Shown here in pieces: positions 35,728-44,682 of a DNA stretch of 64,000 nt. Position 1 is the first letter of the stretch, and every line of letters starts with the position of its first letter. This DNA comes from Phenylobacterium sp. Its GTDB lineage: Bacteria > Pseudomonadota > Alphaproteobacteria > Caulobacterales > Caulobacteraceae. Location of the stretch: positions 1 to 64,000 of the forward strand of contig NZ_PNLB01000002.1 in the NCBI RefSeq assembly GCF_013822795.1, written 5' to 3'. Under the pieces are notes generated by a model. That model was not told where the DNA came from and made no database searches. It worked only from the letters and a program-made list of their open reading frames with translations. The translations under genes were made by a program, and so were the position numbers.

Positions 35728-36683
35728 CGTCTTTCTCCGCTCCCCCACACGCGCCGGGTTACGCGCAGCAAGCTGCGCGGGCTTAACTGGCGGGCGCCGC
35801 CGGCGCGCAGCGCCCGCCAGAGACAGTCGCGGGCCATCGCGGTCTCGCCACGCTCGGCGTAGACCTCGGCCCACTCGAAGAAGTAGCGGCTCGCGCCGCC
35901 GCGAGCGGCGCGCTGCTGGCTCGGCGGCGAGACCGCCCGCATGCGCCGGTAAAATCCCTCGATGCGATCGAGCTTTTCCTGGCCCGGCAGCGACGAGAAC
36001 ATCCCGCCCGAGTGCAGGCGGTATCCGCCGATCGGCTCGTCCACGAACGCGATCGGCCCCCACGCTGCGCAGAGGATGTAGAGCGGCCAGTCCGTGATCG
36101 GGAAAAAGCCCGCGTACCAGTCGCCCAGCTCGCTCAGCGCCTCGCGCCGCATCATCCCAGCGCAGGTCGCGAACGGGTTGCCGTTCCAGAGGTCGTCGAT
36201 GTCGCTGCGCGCCTTCTGATCGGCCGGCGTCCACCGCCGCGACGGTGCCCCCTCGCCGTCGTCGACCAGGGCGTTGTGAAACACCGCCGACAGCGCCGGA
36301 TCGGCGTCCAGCATCTCGGCCTGCCGCTGCACCTTGTCGTGATCGGTCCAGTAGTCGTCGCCGTCCAACAGACAAATGTAACGGCCCCGCGCAGCCCGGA
36401 TCGCTCTGGCGACCACCTCGTTGGAGCGCAAGTTTTGCGGAGACATCAGCATGCGGATCTGCGGATGCCGCTCAGCGTAACGGGCCAGGATCGTGCGGGT
36501 GGCGTCCGTCGAACTGTCCTCGCTGACAATCACTTCGACCCTCCTATCGGTGCGCTGAGCCAACACACCGTCAAGAGCAGATGAAATATAATCAGCGTGA
36601 TTATAGGTAATTAAAAGAATACTGACATCAACATCGTCGCCATTTGTTACAATTGACAACCCACGCGATAATTCATGCGTCAT
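35724..36683 (-). CDS. GT2-family glycosyltransferase, first gene of the seven-gene glycan operon, 319 aa
   Basis: GT-A fold: VSILLITYNHADYISSAL, VSEDSSTDATR and CLLDGDDYWTDHDK. The ribosome site is GAGGCGAG just before the ATG. The first 45 or so codons are clearly AT-richer than the rest of the gene and island (many AAT, ATA, ATT codons), merging into the AT-rich intergenic region. That could help translation initiation, or mark a recombination border. It is followed by six coupled genes down to 29890. Confidence 0.92.
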   Translation of the reverse strand: MTHELSRGLSIVTNGDDVDVSILLITYNHADYISSALDGVLAQRTDRRVEVIVSEDSSTDATRTILARYAERHPQIRMLMSPQNLRSNEVVARAIRAARGRYICLLDGDDYWTDHDKVQRQAEMLDADPALSAVFHNALVDDGEGAPSRRWTPADQKARSDIDDLWNGNPFATCAGMMRREALSELGDWYAGFFPITDWPLYILCAAWGPIAFVDEPIGGYRLHSGGMFSSLPGQEKLDRIEGFYRRMRAVSPPSQQRAARGGASRYFFEWAEVYAERGETAMARDCLWRALRAGGARQLSPRSLLRVTRRVWGSGERR

Positions 36684-37168
36684 ATCTCGCCTCGATAATG
36701 CATGAGATTAGCCGACTACAGCTCAGCCAGACCAAACTTGACTATCGCGCGCCCCCACGCGTCGGCGATGAATGCAATCTTCGCTATGAGATATTAAAAA
36801 ATACCCCAATTTTTGTGGCAAAGATTATTGGGGTTTCATGGGAGCCGAGACGCCGCTCACGCACAGTTCGGCGAAGAAGAGTCCAGGCAATCGCCTCCGT
36901 CGAGACGGCGCAAAATCGACATCGACTGCAACCGCTCAGAAACCCATGACGGCTAAGGTGTGCATTCGATCGGAATTCTCCAAAACGGAGAAAGACGTTT
37001 TTTTCGGGATGTATCCGATCGTAAATCGACTAATGTACAGTCTATAAGTCTCGGATTACCGCGTACCTTTGGCCCCACCCCTTTTCGGGAAATCGATTGC
37101 CCTAACCAGCGGGCTGTCGAGCCGGCTTACTGTCGGGTGGTGTTTGGCTCTACCGTTCACAACTGGGG
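36684..37168. promoter_or_regulatory. AT-rich divergent control region of the glycan operons
   Basis: This 485-base gap separates the seven-gene minus operon from the plus-strand SDR gene. It is the most AT-rich stretch of the window. It contains the word TTGACTATCGCGC (36738-36750), also found at 26496-26508, and an inverted repeat ACCCCAAT (36803-36810) / ATTGGGGT (36827-36834) with a 16-base spacer. No good gene is visible; short open frames inside lack ribosome sites. Confidence 0.5.
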
Positions 37169-38173
37169 GTGAATGTGGGAAAGGCAGTACTCGTTGCCGG
37201 TGGGTGTGGCTTCCTTGGCTCACACCTGATCGATCGCCTCCTGCTGAGGTCCGACGTCGACCGCATCCTCGTGGTGGACAATCTTTGGACCGGCACGCGG
37301 GATAATCTGAAGCACATCTCGGACCCGCGCCTGCACCTCGAGGTCGCACCGGCGGAGCACTTCTCCACGTCCGAGCGCTTCGACGAAATCATCCACCTCG
37401 CCTCACCGGCCTCGCCGCCGTGGTACATGCGCGACCCGGTCGGCGTCATCCAGGCCAACCTCGGCGGCGCGCTGAACCTGCGCAACCTGCTGGCCAAAGG
37501 CGGGCGCTTCTCGTTCGCGTCCACCTCGGAAGTCTATGGCGATCCGCTGATCTCGCCGCAGCCTGAGCACTATCGCGGCTCGGTCGACTGCACCGGTCCA
37601 CGCTCGTCGTACGACGAGAGCAAGCGCTGCACAGAGTCGCTGCTGTTTGAATGCCGCCGCGTTTACGGCATCGATATCCGCATCGTGCGGCTGTTCAACG
37701 TCTATGGCCCGCGCACGCGGATCGACGACGGCCGCGCGGTGTCAAATTTCCTCGGCCAGGCGCTGACCACCGGCAAGCTCACCGTCTATGGCGACGGCCT
37801 GCAGTCGCGCAGCTGGGGCTATGTCGACGACATCATCGACGCGCTCGAGCGCTACTTCTGGCGTGACCAGATCAGCTATCCGGGGCCGCTCAACGTCGGC
37901 AACGACCGCGAGATCTCGGTTCTCGAGGTCGCCGAATACATCACCAAGCTCGTGCCAGGCTCGTCGATCGAGTTCATGCCGCCCGTTCCGCAGGACCCGA
38001 CCAATCGCCGGCCGGATCTGACTCGGATGAACCAGGTGCTTCCTGGCTGGTCGGCTGACATTCCCTACGAGGACGGGATTCGCCGCACCCTCGAATGGTT
38101 CAAGCTCCAGATCGGTCAGCAGAAGACCGTGCTGGCGCTGGCGCCGGCTCCGCTACTGATGGACCCTAGCTAG
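37169..38173 (+). CDS. NAD-dependent epimerase/dehydratase, UDP-glucuronate decarboxylase-like SDR, 334 aa
   Basis: The Rossmann loop is GGCGFLGSHLIDRLLL and the catalytic motif SSYDESKRCTESL (YxxxK). Other blocks typical of the UXS-like subgroup are HLASPASPPWYMRDPVGVI, ASTSEVYGDPLISPQPEHY, IVRLFNVYGPRTRIDDGRA and the substrate-site PTNRRPDL. By analogy it would oxidise and decarboxylate or epimerise a UDP-sugar. The start is GTG at 37169 or GTG at 37175, the latter with GGGGGTGAAT upstream. The stop overlaps the convergent GT2 gene by eight bases. Confidence 0.92.
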   Translation: MNVGKAVLVAGGCGFLGSHLIDRLLLRSDVDRILVVDNLWTGTRDNLKHISDPRLHLEVAPAEHFSTSERFDEIIHLASPASPPWYMRDPVGVIQANLGGALNLRNLLAKGGRFSFASTSEVYGDPLISPQPEHYRGSVDCTGPRSSYDESKRCTESLLFECRRVYGIDIRIVRLFNVYGPRTRIDDGRAVSNFLGQALTTGKLTVYGDGLQSRSWGYVDDIIDALERYFWRDQISYPGPLNVGNDREISVLEVAEYITKLVPGSSIEFMPPVPQDPTNRRPDLTRMNQVLPGWSADIPYEDGIRRTLEWFKLQIGQQKTVLALAPAPLLMDPS

Positions 38174-39236
38174 CGGGACGCTCCACCATGCGCGGATGGT
38201 ACGCGGCGTCGAGCGCCGCCAGGCTCTTGAACCGTTGAAGCCGGCGCCTCGAGTCCCAAGCTGTGTCGACCTCGGTGTCAGAATAGGCGTCGAAATGGCG
38301 TGGATCGACAAAGCGGTCCACGCCGCCGCCGCGCCGGCTGAGGTAGATGGCGGTCAGACGCGCCTGCTCGGCCAGCTTGAGCGGCGCGCCGATCGGGTCG
38401 TGCGCAAACGCCTCGCCGACGGCGCCGATCGCCTCGCGGAACAGGCCGCGCCGGGCGCGATTGCGCGCATACTCGGCGAAGAAATTCGCCATCCGGCGAC
38501 GCGCAAGGCCGCGCGCCGTGTCGTCCAGGTCAGGCCACAGCACCCGGTACATCGCGATGTGCGAGCGGATCATGCGCCCGACGTCCTCGGTCATCGCCCC
38601 GTCGGTTCGCCGATAGCCGGTCAGATAGGCCGGGACGCAGGCGAACTGATGCTTCAGCGCGATCTGCAACTGGATCAGGTAGTCCTCGCACCCCTGGGCG
38701 CCGGCCGCATTCAGCCCCGGCTCGTAGCGCAGGTCGTCCAGGGCACTGCGCCGGATCAACGGGGTGCTGCCGTTGGATACGAAGTTCCAGTCCAGGTGCC
38801 GGTACAGCACCCAGCCCTCGACCACCGGCGTCGCCGAGGCGTCGATGATGCGGCCGGACGTGTCGATGCGGCGATACCAGTTGTAGACCAGGCCCAGGCT
38901 GGCCGGTCCGTTCGTGAAGCGCTCGAGCTGCAGCCGCAACTTGTCCGGATGCCAGAGATCGTCCGCGTCCAGCGGTGCGACGAAGTCGCCGCGCGCCGCG
39001 TCGATGCCGGTGTTGCGCGCCGCCGCGACCCCGCCATTGGGCTTGGAAATCACCCGTACGCGGGCGTCTCGCGCGGCGATCGACTCGGCCATGGCGCGCG
39101 TGCCGTCCTTCGAGCCGTCGTCAACGACGATCACCTCGAGCTCGGCGTGGGTCTGCCGCAGCACGGACTGCAACGTCTCGGCGAGGGTCGGGGTGGCGTT
39201 GTAGGCCGGCACGACGACAGAAATCAGGTTCGGCAT
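38166..39236 (-). CDS. GT2-family glycosyltransferase, 356 aa
   Basis: GT-A fold: ISVVVPAYNATPTLAETLQS, VVDDGSKDGTRA and the DXD-type motif APLDADDLWHPDK. The acceptor-site block GCEDYLIQLQIALKH is similar in position to the other island GT2 enzymes. The C-terminal 110 residues are helical and basic. It is a single gene, flanked by a convergent SDR and a divergent GT4. Confidence 0.91.
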   Translation of the reverse strand: MPNLISVVVPAYNATPTLAETLQSVLRQTHAELEVIVVDDGSKDGTRAMAESIAARDARVRVISKPNGGVAAARNTGIDAARGDFVAPLDADDLWHPDKLRLQLERFTNGPASLGLVYNWYRRIDTSGRIIDASATPVVEGWVLYRHLDWNFVSNGSTPLIRRSALDDLRYEPGLNAAGAQGCEDYLIQLQIALKHQFACVPAYLTGYRRTDGAMTEDVGRMIRSHIAMYRVLWPDLDDTARGLARRRMANFFAEYARNRARRGLFREAIGAVGEAFAHDPIGAPLKLAEQARLTAIYLSRRGGGVDRFVDPRHFDAYSDTEVDTAWDSRRRLQRFKSLAALDAAYHPRMVERPAS

Positions 39237-39339
39237 GATCCAACTTCGCGGTGAAAACGTGCAGAATTCGAACTACACTATTCAAATACCTTTGGTAGCC
39301 TTCGGCCTAGAGCCAATGTGCTGGTGACCGGGAGTCATT

Positions 39340-40467
39340 GTGCGTATCGCCTTTGTCTCGCTAGGTAGTCCCTTCAACCGCTCGTCATGGAGCGGCATAC
39401 CCTACTATGCGCTGCGCGAACTGAGCCGGCGGTTCAACGATCTGACCGTGATCGACACCCCGCGGCTGGATGAAAGCCTGCGCTACGCCTCCAGCCTGGC
39501 GGCGCTCGGCGTGCTGGTCTCGCGCGAACCGGTGGTCACCCGCGCCTTCGGCCATTGGCTCGACAAGCGTCTGACCGAGACCGACGCCGACGCCGTGGTC
39601 TCGATCGGCGCGGCCCACAAGGTCGCCTACATCGATCCCAAGTGGCCCGTGATTCACGTCGCCGACGCCCTGTTCGGCCCGCTGGTCGACTACTATCCGA
39701 AGTATCGCCCGCTCAACGGGCGCACCCGGCGCATCGGCAACGCCCTGCAGCGGCACCTGATCAACCGCAACCAGCCGATCATGCTGACCTCCGACTGGGC
39801 GGCGCGGTCGGCGGCCGAGTACTACGACGTCCCGACCGAGCGTTTCGGAGTCGCGCCGCTGGGCGCGAACTTCGACGTCGAACCGATAGCCTACGAACGC
39901 GCCTCGCAGGGCGACAAACTCAAGCTTCTCTTCGTCGGCTACGACTGGCCGCGCAAGGGCGGCGCCCTGGTGCTGCAGGTGTTCCAAGAACTGCGCCGCC
40001 ACATCGGCGACGCCGAGCTGCACATCGTCGGCTGCAAGCCGGCGGAGACCTTCGGCGTCGAGGGCGTCGTCCATTACGGCCACCTCAGCAAGACCGATCC
40101 GGAGCAGGCCGCTCAACTCGAGAGTCTCTTCCGCACCTCGTCCTTCCTCTTCATGCCCAGCCGGCAGGAGGCCTTTGGGCTGGTCTATTGCGAGGCCTGC
40201 GCCTTCAGCCTGCCCTCGGTCGCCCGCGACACCGGCGGGGTCAGCGCTATCGTTCAGAACGGCTCGAACGGTCTGCTGTTCGGACCCGACGCCGAGGTCG
40301 GGAACTACGTCGCCGGCATCCGGGAGATCTGGGCCGACGAGCCCCGTTATCTCGCCATGACCCGCGCCGCGCGCGCGGCGTTCGAAGATCGTCTGCGCTG
40401 GAACGTCTGGGGCGCGAGGGTCGAGGCGGAAATTCGCGCCCTGGGGAGGAAGGTCAATGGCGATTGA
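39340..40467 (+). CDS. GT4-family glycosyltransferase, 375 aa
   Basis: A GT-B enzyme. The C-terminal domain has KLKLLFVGYDWPRKGGALV and the donor-site block MPSRQEAFGLVYCEACAFS (the E-x7-E motif of GT4), followed by DTGGVSAIVQNGSNGLL. The start is GTG, with GGGAG five bases upstream. It overlaps galE by 11 bases, so the two are probably coupled. It would add a hexose or similar sugar to the growing chain from the cytoplasmic side. Confidence 0.92.
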   Translation: MRIAFVSLGSPFNRSSWSGIPYYALRELSRRFNDLTVIDTPRLDESLRYASSLAALGVLVSREPVVTRAFGHWLDKRLTETDADAVVSIGAAHKVAYIDPKWPVIHVADALFGPLVDYYPKYRPLNGRTRRIGNALQRHLINRNQPIMLTSDWAARSAAEYYDVPTERFGVAPLGANFDVEPIAYERASQGDKLKLLFVGYDWPRKGGALVLQVFQELRRHIGDAELHIVGCKPAETFGVEGVVHYGHLSKTDPEQAAQLESLFRTSSFLFMPSRQEAFGLVYCEACAFSLPSVARDTGGVSAIVQNGSNGLLFGPDAEVGNYVAGIREIWADEPRYLAMTRAARAAFEDRLRWNVWGARVEAEIRALGRKVNGD

Positions 40468-41476
40468 CGTCGGCCGGGCCAAGCCCGCCATCTTGGTCAC
40501 GGGCGGCGCCGGCTACATCGGCAGCCACGCCGTCCTGGAGCTGCTCGACGCGGGTTATCCCACCGTCGTCATCGACAACCTGGTCACCGGCTTTCGCTGG
40601 GCCGTCGATCCCCGCGCCAGCTTCGTCGAAGGGGCCATCGACGACGACGCCCTGGTCAGACGGACCATTCGCGAGCACGCCATCGGCGGGGTGCTGCACT
40701 TCGCCGGCTCCACGGTCGCCCCGGAGTCAGTCGCCGATCCGCTGAAGTACTATCGCAACAACACCGCCGCCAGCCGCTCGCTGCTGGAGAGCGTGACCGG
40801 CGAAGGCGTCCGTCATTTCGTCTTCTCCTCCACCGCCGCCGTCTACGGCGTCACGCCCGAGCGACCGGTGACCGAACGTGATCGTGTCGAACCCGAAACG
40901 CCCTACGGCCGTTCAAAGCTCATGACCGAGCGGATGCTGGCTGACCTGGCCGCCGCCAAGGCGGACTTCAACTACTGCGCATTGCGCTACTTCAATGTGG
41001 CCGGCGCGGACGCGCTCGGCCGGGCCGGCCCGTCCGGCATCGGCGCCACCCACCTGATGAAGGCCGCCGTCGAGGTGGCGGTGGGCAAGCGCGAAGCCCT
41101 GATCGTCCATGGCGACGACTTCGCCACCCACGACGGCACCGGGGTGCGCGACTACATCCATGTCAGCGATCTGGCCGCGGTCCACATTCTGGCGCTGCAG
41201 CGGCTGCTCGACGAGCCTGGCGCCAGCCACGTGCTCAACTGCGGCTATGGGCGCGGCCATTCGGTGCTCGACGTGGTCGGCGCGGTCAGCGTCGCCGCCG
41301 GCCGCCAGATTCCCTATGTCGTCGGCGGCCGCCGGCCAGGAGACCTCGGCTCGGTGATCGCCGACAACGAGCGCATCAGGACCGAATTCGCCTGGCGGCC
41401 GCGGTTCGACGAACTGTCCGTCATCGTCGCCGACGCCCTGCGCTGGGAGCAGGAGCTGGATCGGCGCAGGATTTGA
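40457..41476 (+). CDS. galE: UDP-glucose 4-epimerase, 339 aa
   Basis: Interconverts UDP-glucose and UDP-galactose (or the N-acetyl forms) with tightly bound NAD. Motifs: TGGAGYIGSHAVLELLDAGY, catalytic Ser in FSSTAAVYG, YGRSK (YxxxK), YFNVAGAD and the substrate-site GTGVRDYIHVSDLA. The length of 339 residues is normal. It lies in a unit with the GT4 and the TPR-methyltransferase, supplying a donor sugar for the glycan. Confidence 0.95.
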   Translation: MAIDVGRAKPAILVTGGAGYIGSHAVLELLDAGYPTVVIDNLVTGFRWAVDPRASFVEGAIDDDALVRRTIREHAIGGVLHFAGSTVAPESVADPLKYYRNNTAASRSLLESVTGEGVRHFVFSSTAAVYGVTPERPVTERDRVEPETPYGRSKLMTERMLADLAAAKADFNYCALRYFNVAGADALGRAGPSGIGATHLMKAAVEVAVGKREALIVHGDDFATHDGTGVRDYIHVSDLAAVHILALQRLLDEPGASHVLNCGYGRGHSVLDVVGAVSVAAGRQIPYVVGGRRPGDLGSVIADNERIRTEFAWRPRFDELSVIVADALRWEQELDRRRI

Positions 41477-41478
41477 GC

Positions 41479-42654
41479 ATGGCCGAGTCAGATATCCCAA
41501 GGTTGGAGCGACTGCTGCAACTCGGGATCCTTCGGCTCCGCGAGCACTTCCTGCACCATGCCGAGCAGATCTTCCGCCAGATGCTGGCCGAGACGCCCGA
41601 TCACCCGCACGCCCAACGCTTCCTGGGCGTGACGCTCTTCAAGCTCGGTCGCCGGGACGAAGGCGTTGAGCTGCTGCGACAGGCGACCGCCGATCCGGAC
41701 ACTCCGCCCAAGGCCTGGGGCGACCTGGCCGCGGCCCTGCACCGGATGGGCGCCTCCGACGAGGCCGCCGAGGCCTACGGCCGCGCCGTGCATGGCCCGC
41801 CCACGACGCCGCCAGCCGACATCGCTTTCGCGACCGAACGGGGCGTGCATGAGTTCAAGCTCTCCGACTATCCCTATCGCGCCACCGTGCGCTACGGCGC
41901 CGGTCGGCCCCCGCACTCGCGCCTGTTCGAGCTGATCGACGCCCAGCGCGAGACCTATGCGCGGCAGCTCGCCGCCGTCGCCGAGATCCAGGCCGATTTC
42001 GCCGACATCGCCTGGAACGGCCACTACGATTCCGCCGAACCATTCTGGTTGAACGGCTGGTTTCCACCGCTGGACGGCATGGTCCTCACCGCGATGCTGC
42101 GTCAGTCCAATCCCAGCCGCTTCGTCGAGATCGGCTCGGGCGTCTCGACCAAGTTCGCCCACAGGGCCGTCCGCCGCTACGGCCTGAAGACCAAGCTGAT
42201 CTCAATCGACCCGCAGCCGCGCAACGAAATCGACGCCCTCTGCGATCAGGTTCTGCGCAAGCCGCTGGAAACCTGCGATCCGGCGATGTTCGACGTGCTC
42301 GAGCCCGGCGACATCTTCTTCCTGGACTCCTCCCACCGCGCCTTCCAAGGCTCGGACGTCACCGCCTTCTTCCTCGACATCCTGCCGCGATTGAAGCCGG
42401 GGGTGATCGTCCAGATCCACGACATCTACCTCCCCGACGATTACATCGGCGGCCATGTCGAGCGGCTCTGGAACGAACAGTACCTGTTGGCGGCGGCGCT
42501 CCTGTTTGGCGCGAACGCCTTCGAGATCCTGTTCCCCGCCTGGTACGCCGGCCAGGACCCGGCGCTCGCCGCGTACGCCGCCGATCTGTTCCATGGCGGC
42601 CCGCTCGCCGGCCTGAACCTCTACGGGGCATCTTTCTGGCTGCGTAAAGTCTAG
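41479..42654 (+). CDS. TPR repeat plus class I SAM methyltransferase protein, 391 aa
   Basis: Residues 1 to about 110 are TPR helices (QILRQMLAETPDHPHAQRFLG-like; HRMGASDEAAEAYGRAV). Residues about 180 to 370 form a methyltransferase fold: RFVEIGSGVSTKFAHRA is the SAM loop, KLISIDPQPR the acidic end of strand 2 and DIFFLDSSHRAF the motif IV position. The combination resembles Methyltransf_24 proteins found in capsule and O-antigen regions. The start ATG at 41479 has AGGA at a good distance; the TTG at 41473 overlaps the galE stop and is less likely. The target is presumably a sugar of the island glycan (inference). Confidence 0.86.
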   Translation: MAESDIPRLERLLQLGILRLREHFLHHAEQIFRQMLAETPDHPHAQRFLGVTLFKLGRRDEGVELLRQATADPDTPPKAWGDLAAALHRMGASDEAAEAYGRAVHGPPTTPPADIAFATERGVHEFKLSDYPYRATVRYGAGRPPHSRLFELIDAQRETYARQLAAVAEIQADFADIAWNGHYDSAEPFWLNGWFPPLDGMVLTAMLRQSNPSRFVEIGSGVSTKFAHRAVRRYGLKTKLISIDPQPRNEIDALCDQVLRKPLETCDPAMFDVLEPGDIFFLDSSHRAFQGSDVTAFFLDILPRLKPGVIVQIHDIYLPDDYIGGHVERLWNEQYLLAAALLFGANAFEILFPAWYAGQDPALAAYAADLFHGGPLAGLNLYGASFWLRKV

Positions 42655-42767
42655 CGGCCCGCTTCCGCGCATTGCCAGGCCTGAACGCCGCGGGCAGTTT
42701 CCCGGCCCGGTCGCCTAGCCGCAGGGCCGCCGCCATTGAACACAGCGCGGCCTGGGAGAATCCATCG

Positions 42768-44042
42768 ATGTCGGGTGTCCAAGCTTCCTCGCAGACCAGC
42801 GAACTCGACCGCCTGCGCGAGGCTGCCTCCGAGGCCTGGATCTACGGCCTGCCGCTCATCGAGATCGCCACCACCCGGGGCAGCCGCGCCGGCTTCGGCG
42901 GGTCGCTGAACACCTTCGGGCACATGCGCAACCTGGCCAACCACAAGATGCGGGCGGTAACCACGCCCAACAACGACACCCTCTACACCAGCGCTCAGAT
43001 CGACCTCAGCAGCGGGCCAGTGACCATCACCCTGCCGGCCAGCGGCGAACGCTATCTCTCGCTCGCGCTGATGGACGCCTACACCAACAACTTCGCGATC
43101 CTTGGCACGCGCACCACCGGGCCGGACGCCGTGACGTTCCGCCTGGTCGGCCCCCAGGAGACCAGCGAGGGCCCCAACACGCTGCGCTCGCCGACCAACC
43201 ACGTCTGGGCGCTGGCCCGCATCCTGGTCGACGGCCCCTTCGACCTGGAGGCCGCCCGCGCCGTCCAGGCCGGCATCTCGCTGCAAGGCCCCCCGGCGTC
43301 CGACGCCCCGGTCCATGCGCGCCGCAGCGCGCCGTGGAACGAGTACTTCGCCAGCCTCGACGCACTGCTGGTCGCCAACCCGCCGCCGATCACCGACCTG
43401 GCGCTGCTCCGGCGCATCGCCGTGCTCGGACTGGGCGGCGGCGACTTCGACGCTTCGCGCTTCAACGCCGACCAGGCGGCCGCCATCGAGGCCGGCATCG
43501 CCCAGGCCCGCACCATGATCCGCACCTCCGGCATCGGCGGCGTGAACTGGATCGACGGCTGGTCCTATCCGCGCGCAGACCTCGGCGACTTCGGCCAGAG
43601 CTACGGCTACCGCGCCGCCGTTGCGCTCGCAGGCCTGGCGGCGCTGCCGCCAGTCGAAGCGATGTACATGCGCGGCCGGGGCGAAAGCCGCGGGCTCTAT
43701 GACGGCGCCAAGGACTGGCGGCTGCACTTCCCGGCCGACCGCCTGCCGGCCGTGGACAGCTTCTGGTCGCTCAGCCTCTACGAGGCGACGCCCGACGGCC
43801 AGTTCTTCTTCACCGACAACCCGATCGACCGCTATGCGATCGGCGACCGCACGCAGGGCCTGACCTATAACGAGGATGGTTCGCTTGATATCTGGATCGG
43901 CCACGCCCACCCGGGCGAAGGCCGCGAGAGCAACTGGCTGCCGGCCCCCGACGGGCCGTTCGCGCTGTTCATGCGCGCCTACCTGCCCAAGGCCGCGATG
44001 TTGGAAGGCGACTACCGCCTGCCGCCGGTGACCGCCGCCTAG
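42768..44042 (+). CDS. DUF1254/DUF1214-domain protein, 424 aa
   Basis: The N-terminal DUF1254 part includes EAWIYGLPLIEIATTRG, TPNNDTLYTSAQIDLSSGPV and RYLSLALMDAYTNNFAILG. The C-terminal DUF1214 part includes PAVDSFWSLSLYEATPDGQF and LDIWIGHAHPGEGRESNWLP. These proteins are common in bacteria, usually exported, and of unclear function. This one shows no signal peptide: the ATG at 42768 gives a hydrophilic start, and the 32-residue upstream extension is not a signal sequence either. It is the only gene in its neighbourhood without a link to glycans. Confidence 0.88.
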   Translation: MSGVQASSQTSELDRLREAASEAWIYGLPLIEIATTRGSRAGFGGSLNTFGHMRNLANHKMRAVTTPNNDTLYTSAQIDLSSGPVTITLPASGERYLSLALMDAYTNNFAILGTRTTGPDAVTFRLVGPQETSEGPNTLRSPTNHVWALARILVDGPFDLEAARAVQAGISLQGPPASDAPVHARRSAPWNEYFASLDALLVANPPPITDLALLRRIAVLGLGGGDFDASRFNADQAAAIEAGIAQARTMIRTSGIGGVNWIDGWSYPRADLGDFGQSYGYRAAVALAGLAALPPVEAMYMRGRGESRGLYDGAKDWRLHFPADRLPAVDSFWSLSLYEATPDGQFFFTDNPIDRYAIGDRTQGLTYNEDGSLDIWIGHAHPGEGRESNWLPAPDGPFALFMRAYLPKAAMLEGDYRLPPVTAA

Positions 44043-44053
44043 CGGCGGGGGCT

Positions 44054-44503
44054 CTAGTGCACCCGCTCGAAGTGCCCGCAGAGACGCTCGACCGCATAGA
44101 CCGTCGTCCGCAGTTCGCGGGTCAGGACCGGGCTGAGCGTCTCATCGGGGTCGACCACCCATAGCTCGCTGTCGACGGCGCAGGACGCCAGCAGCACCCG
44201 AAGCGCCAGCATCAGGTCTTCCCAGATCGAGCGGTCGCTGTCGGGCGTCTGCTGCGGATCCGTCACCAACATCAGATCAGCGAAGCGGCGCATGGCCCGC
44301 GAGGCGTGGGCCACGTCCATAGCCAGAGAACTGGCCTCGAACTGCGGCGCCGACGTCAGCCGGCTGAGCTCGCCTGGCGAGGCGCCGGCCCATAGCAGCC
44401 CTTCATTCAGGCGATGCAGCGCCTCGCTCAGCCGCAACAGCCAGTAGGTCAGCTGTTCCTGTGGCGAGAGGCCCGGATAGGGAACGTTCACGAACGCCGC
44501 CAC
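44054..44503 (-). CDS. Hypothetical helical protein, 149 aa, in the FecR/CHASE2 signalling locus
   Basis: I do not recognise a family. The protein appears all-helical, with LTYWLLRLSEALHRLNEGLL near residue 18 and DLMLALRVLLASCAVDSELW near residue 95. No signal peptide or long membrane helix is present. The start is GTG at 44503, placed one base after the stop of the 38-codon peptide (TGA-C-GTG) and without its own ribosome site, so it is probably translated by coupling. It is divergent from the response-regulator operon and shares its control region. Confidence 0.72.
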   Translation of the reverse strand: MAAFVNVPYPGLSPQEQLTYWLLRLSEALHRLNEGLLWAGASPGELSRLTSAPQFEASSLAMDVAHASRAMRRFADLMLVTDPQQTPDSDRSIWEDLMLALRVLLASCAVDSELWVVDPDETLSPVLTRELRTTVYAVERLCGHFERVH

Positions 44504-44504
44504 G

Positions 44505-44621
44505 TCAGGAACGGTCCGCTGCGCGGCCGTCGCCGAGACACCGCTTGAGAGCGAGACCCAGCGACAACACCATGACGAGCCAGACGGCCGTCAGGCCGGC
44601 GACATAGGCGGCGATACTCAT
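44505..44621 (-). CDS. Small single-pass membrane peptide, 38 aa
   Basis: An ATG-started frame of 38 codons ends one base before the GTG of the 149-residue gene. The translation starts MSIAAYVAGLTAVWLVMVLS, a hydrophobic helix of about 22 residues (3-25), followed by a short Lys/Arg-containing tail (LKRCLGDGRAADRS). Such a layout is typical of membrane micropeptides that modulate histidine kinases or transporters. Evidence for reality: start and stop fit the downstream gene's missing ribosome site, and third positions are GC-rich. It has only a weak ribosome site itself. No homologue is known to me. Confidence 0.6.
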   Translation of the reverse strand: MSIAAYVAGLTAVWLVMVLSLGLALKRCLGDGRAADRS

Positions 44622-44682
44622 GGGAACACTCGGGAACAGACGACACTGACCCCACTGGGTAATCCAGGTCCCTGATCGGCAG

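Noticed and set aside
36644..36949. A 101-codon plus-strand frame in the glycan divergent gap
   Set aside because: It overlaps the GT2 start region, has no ribosome site and atypical codon use. It is treated as non-coding.
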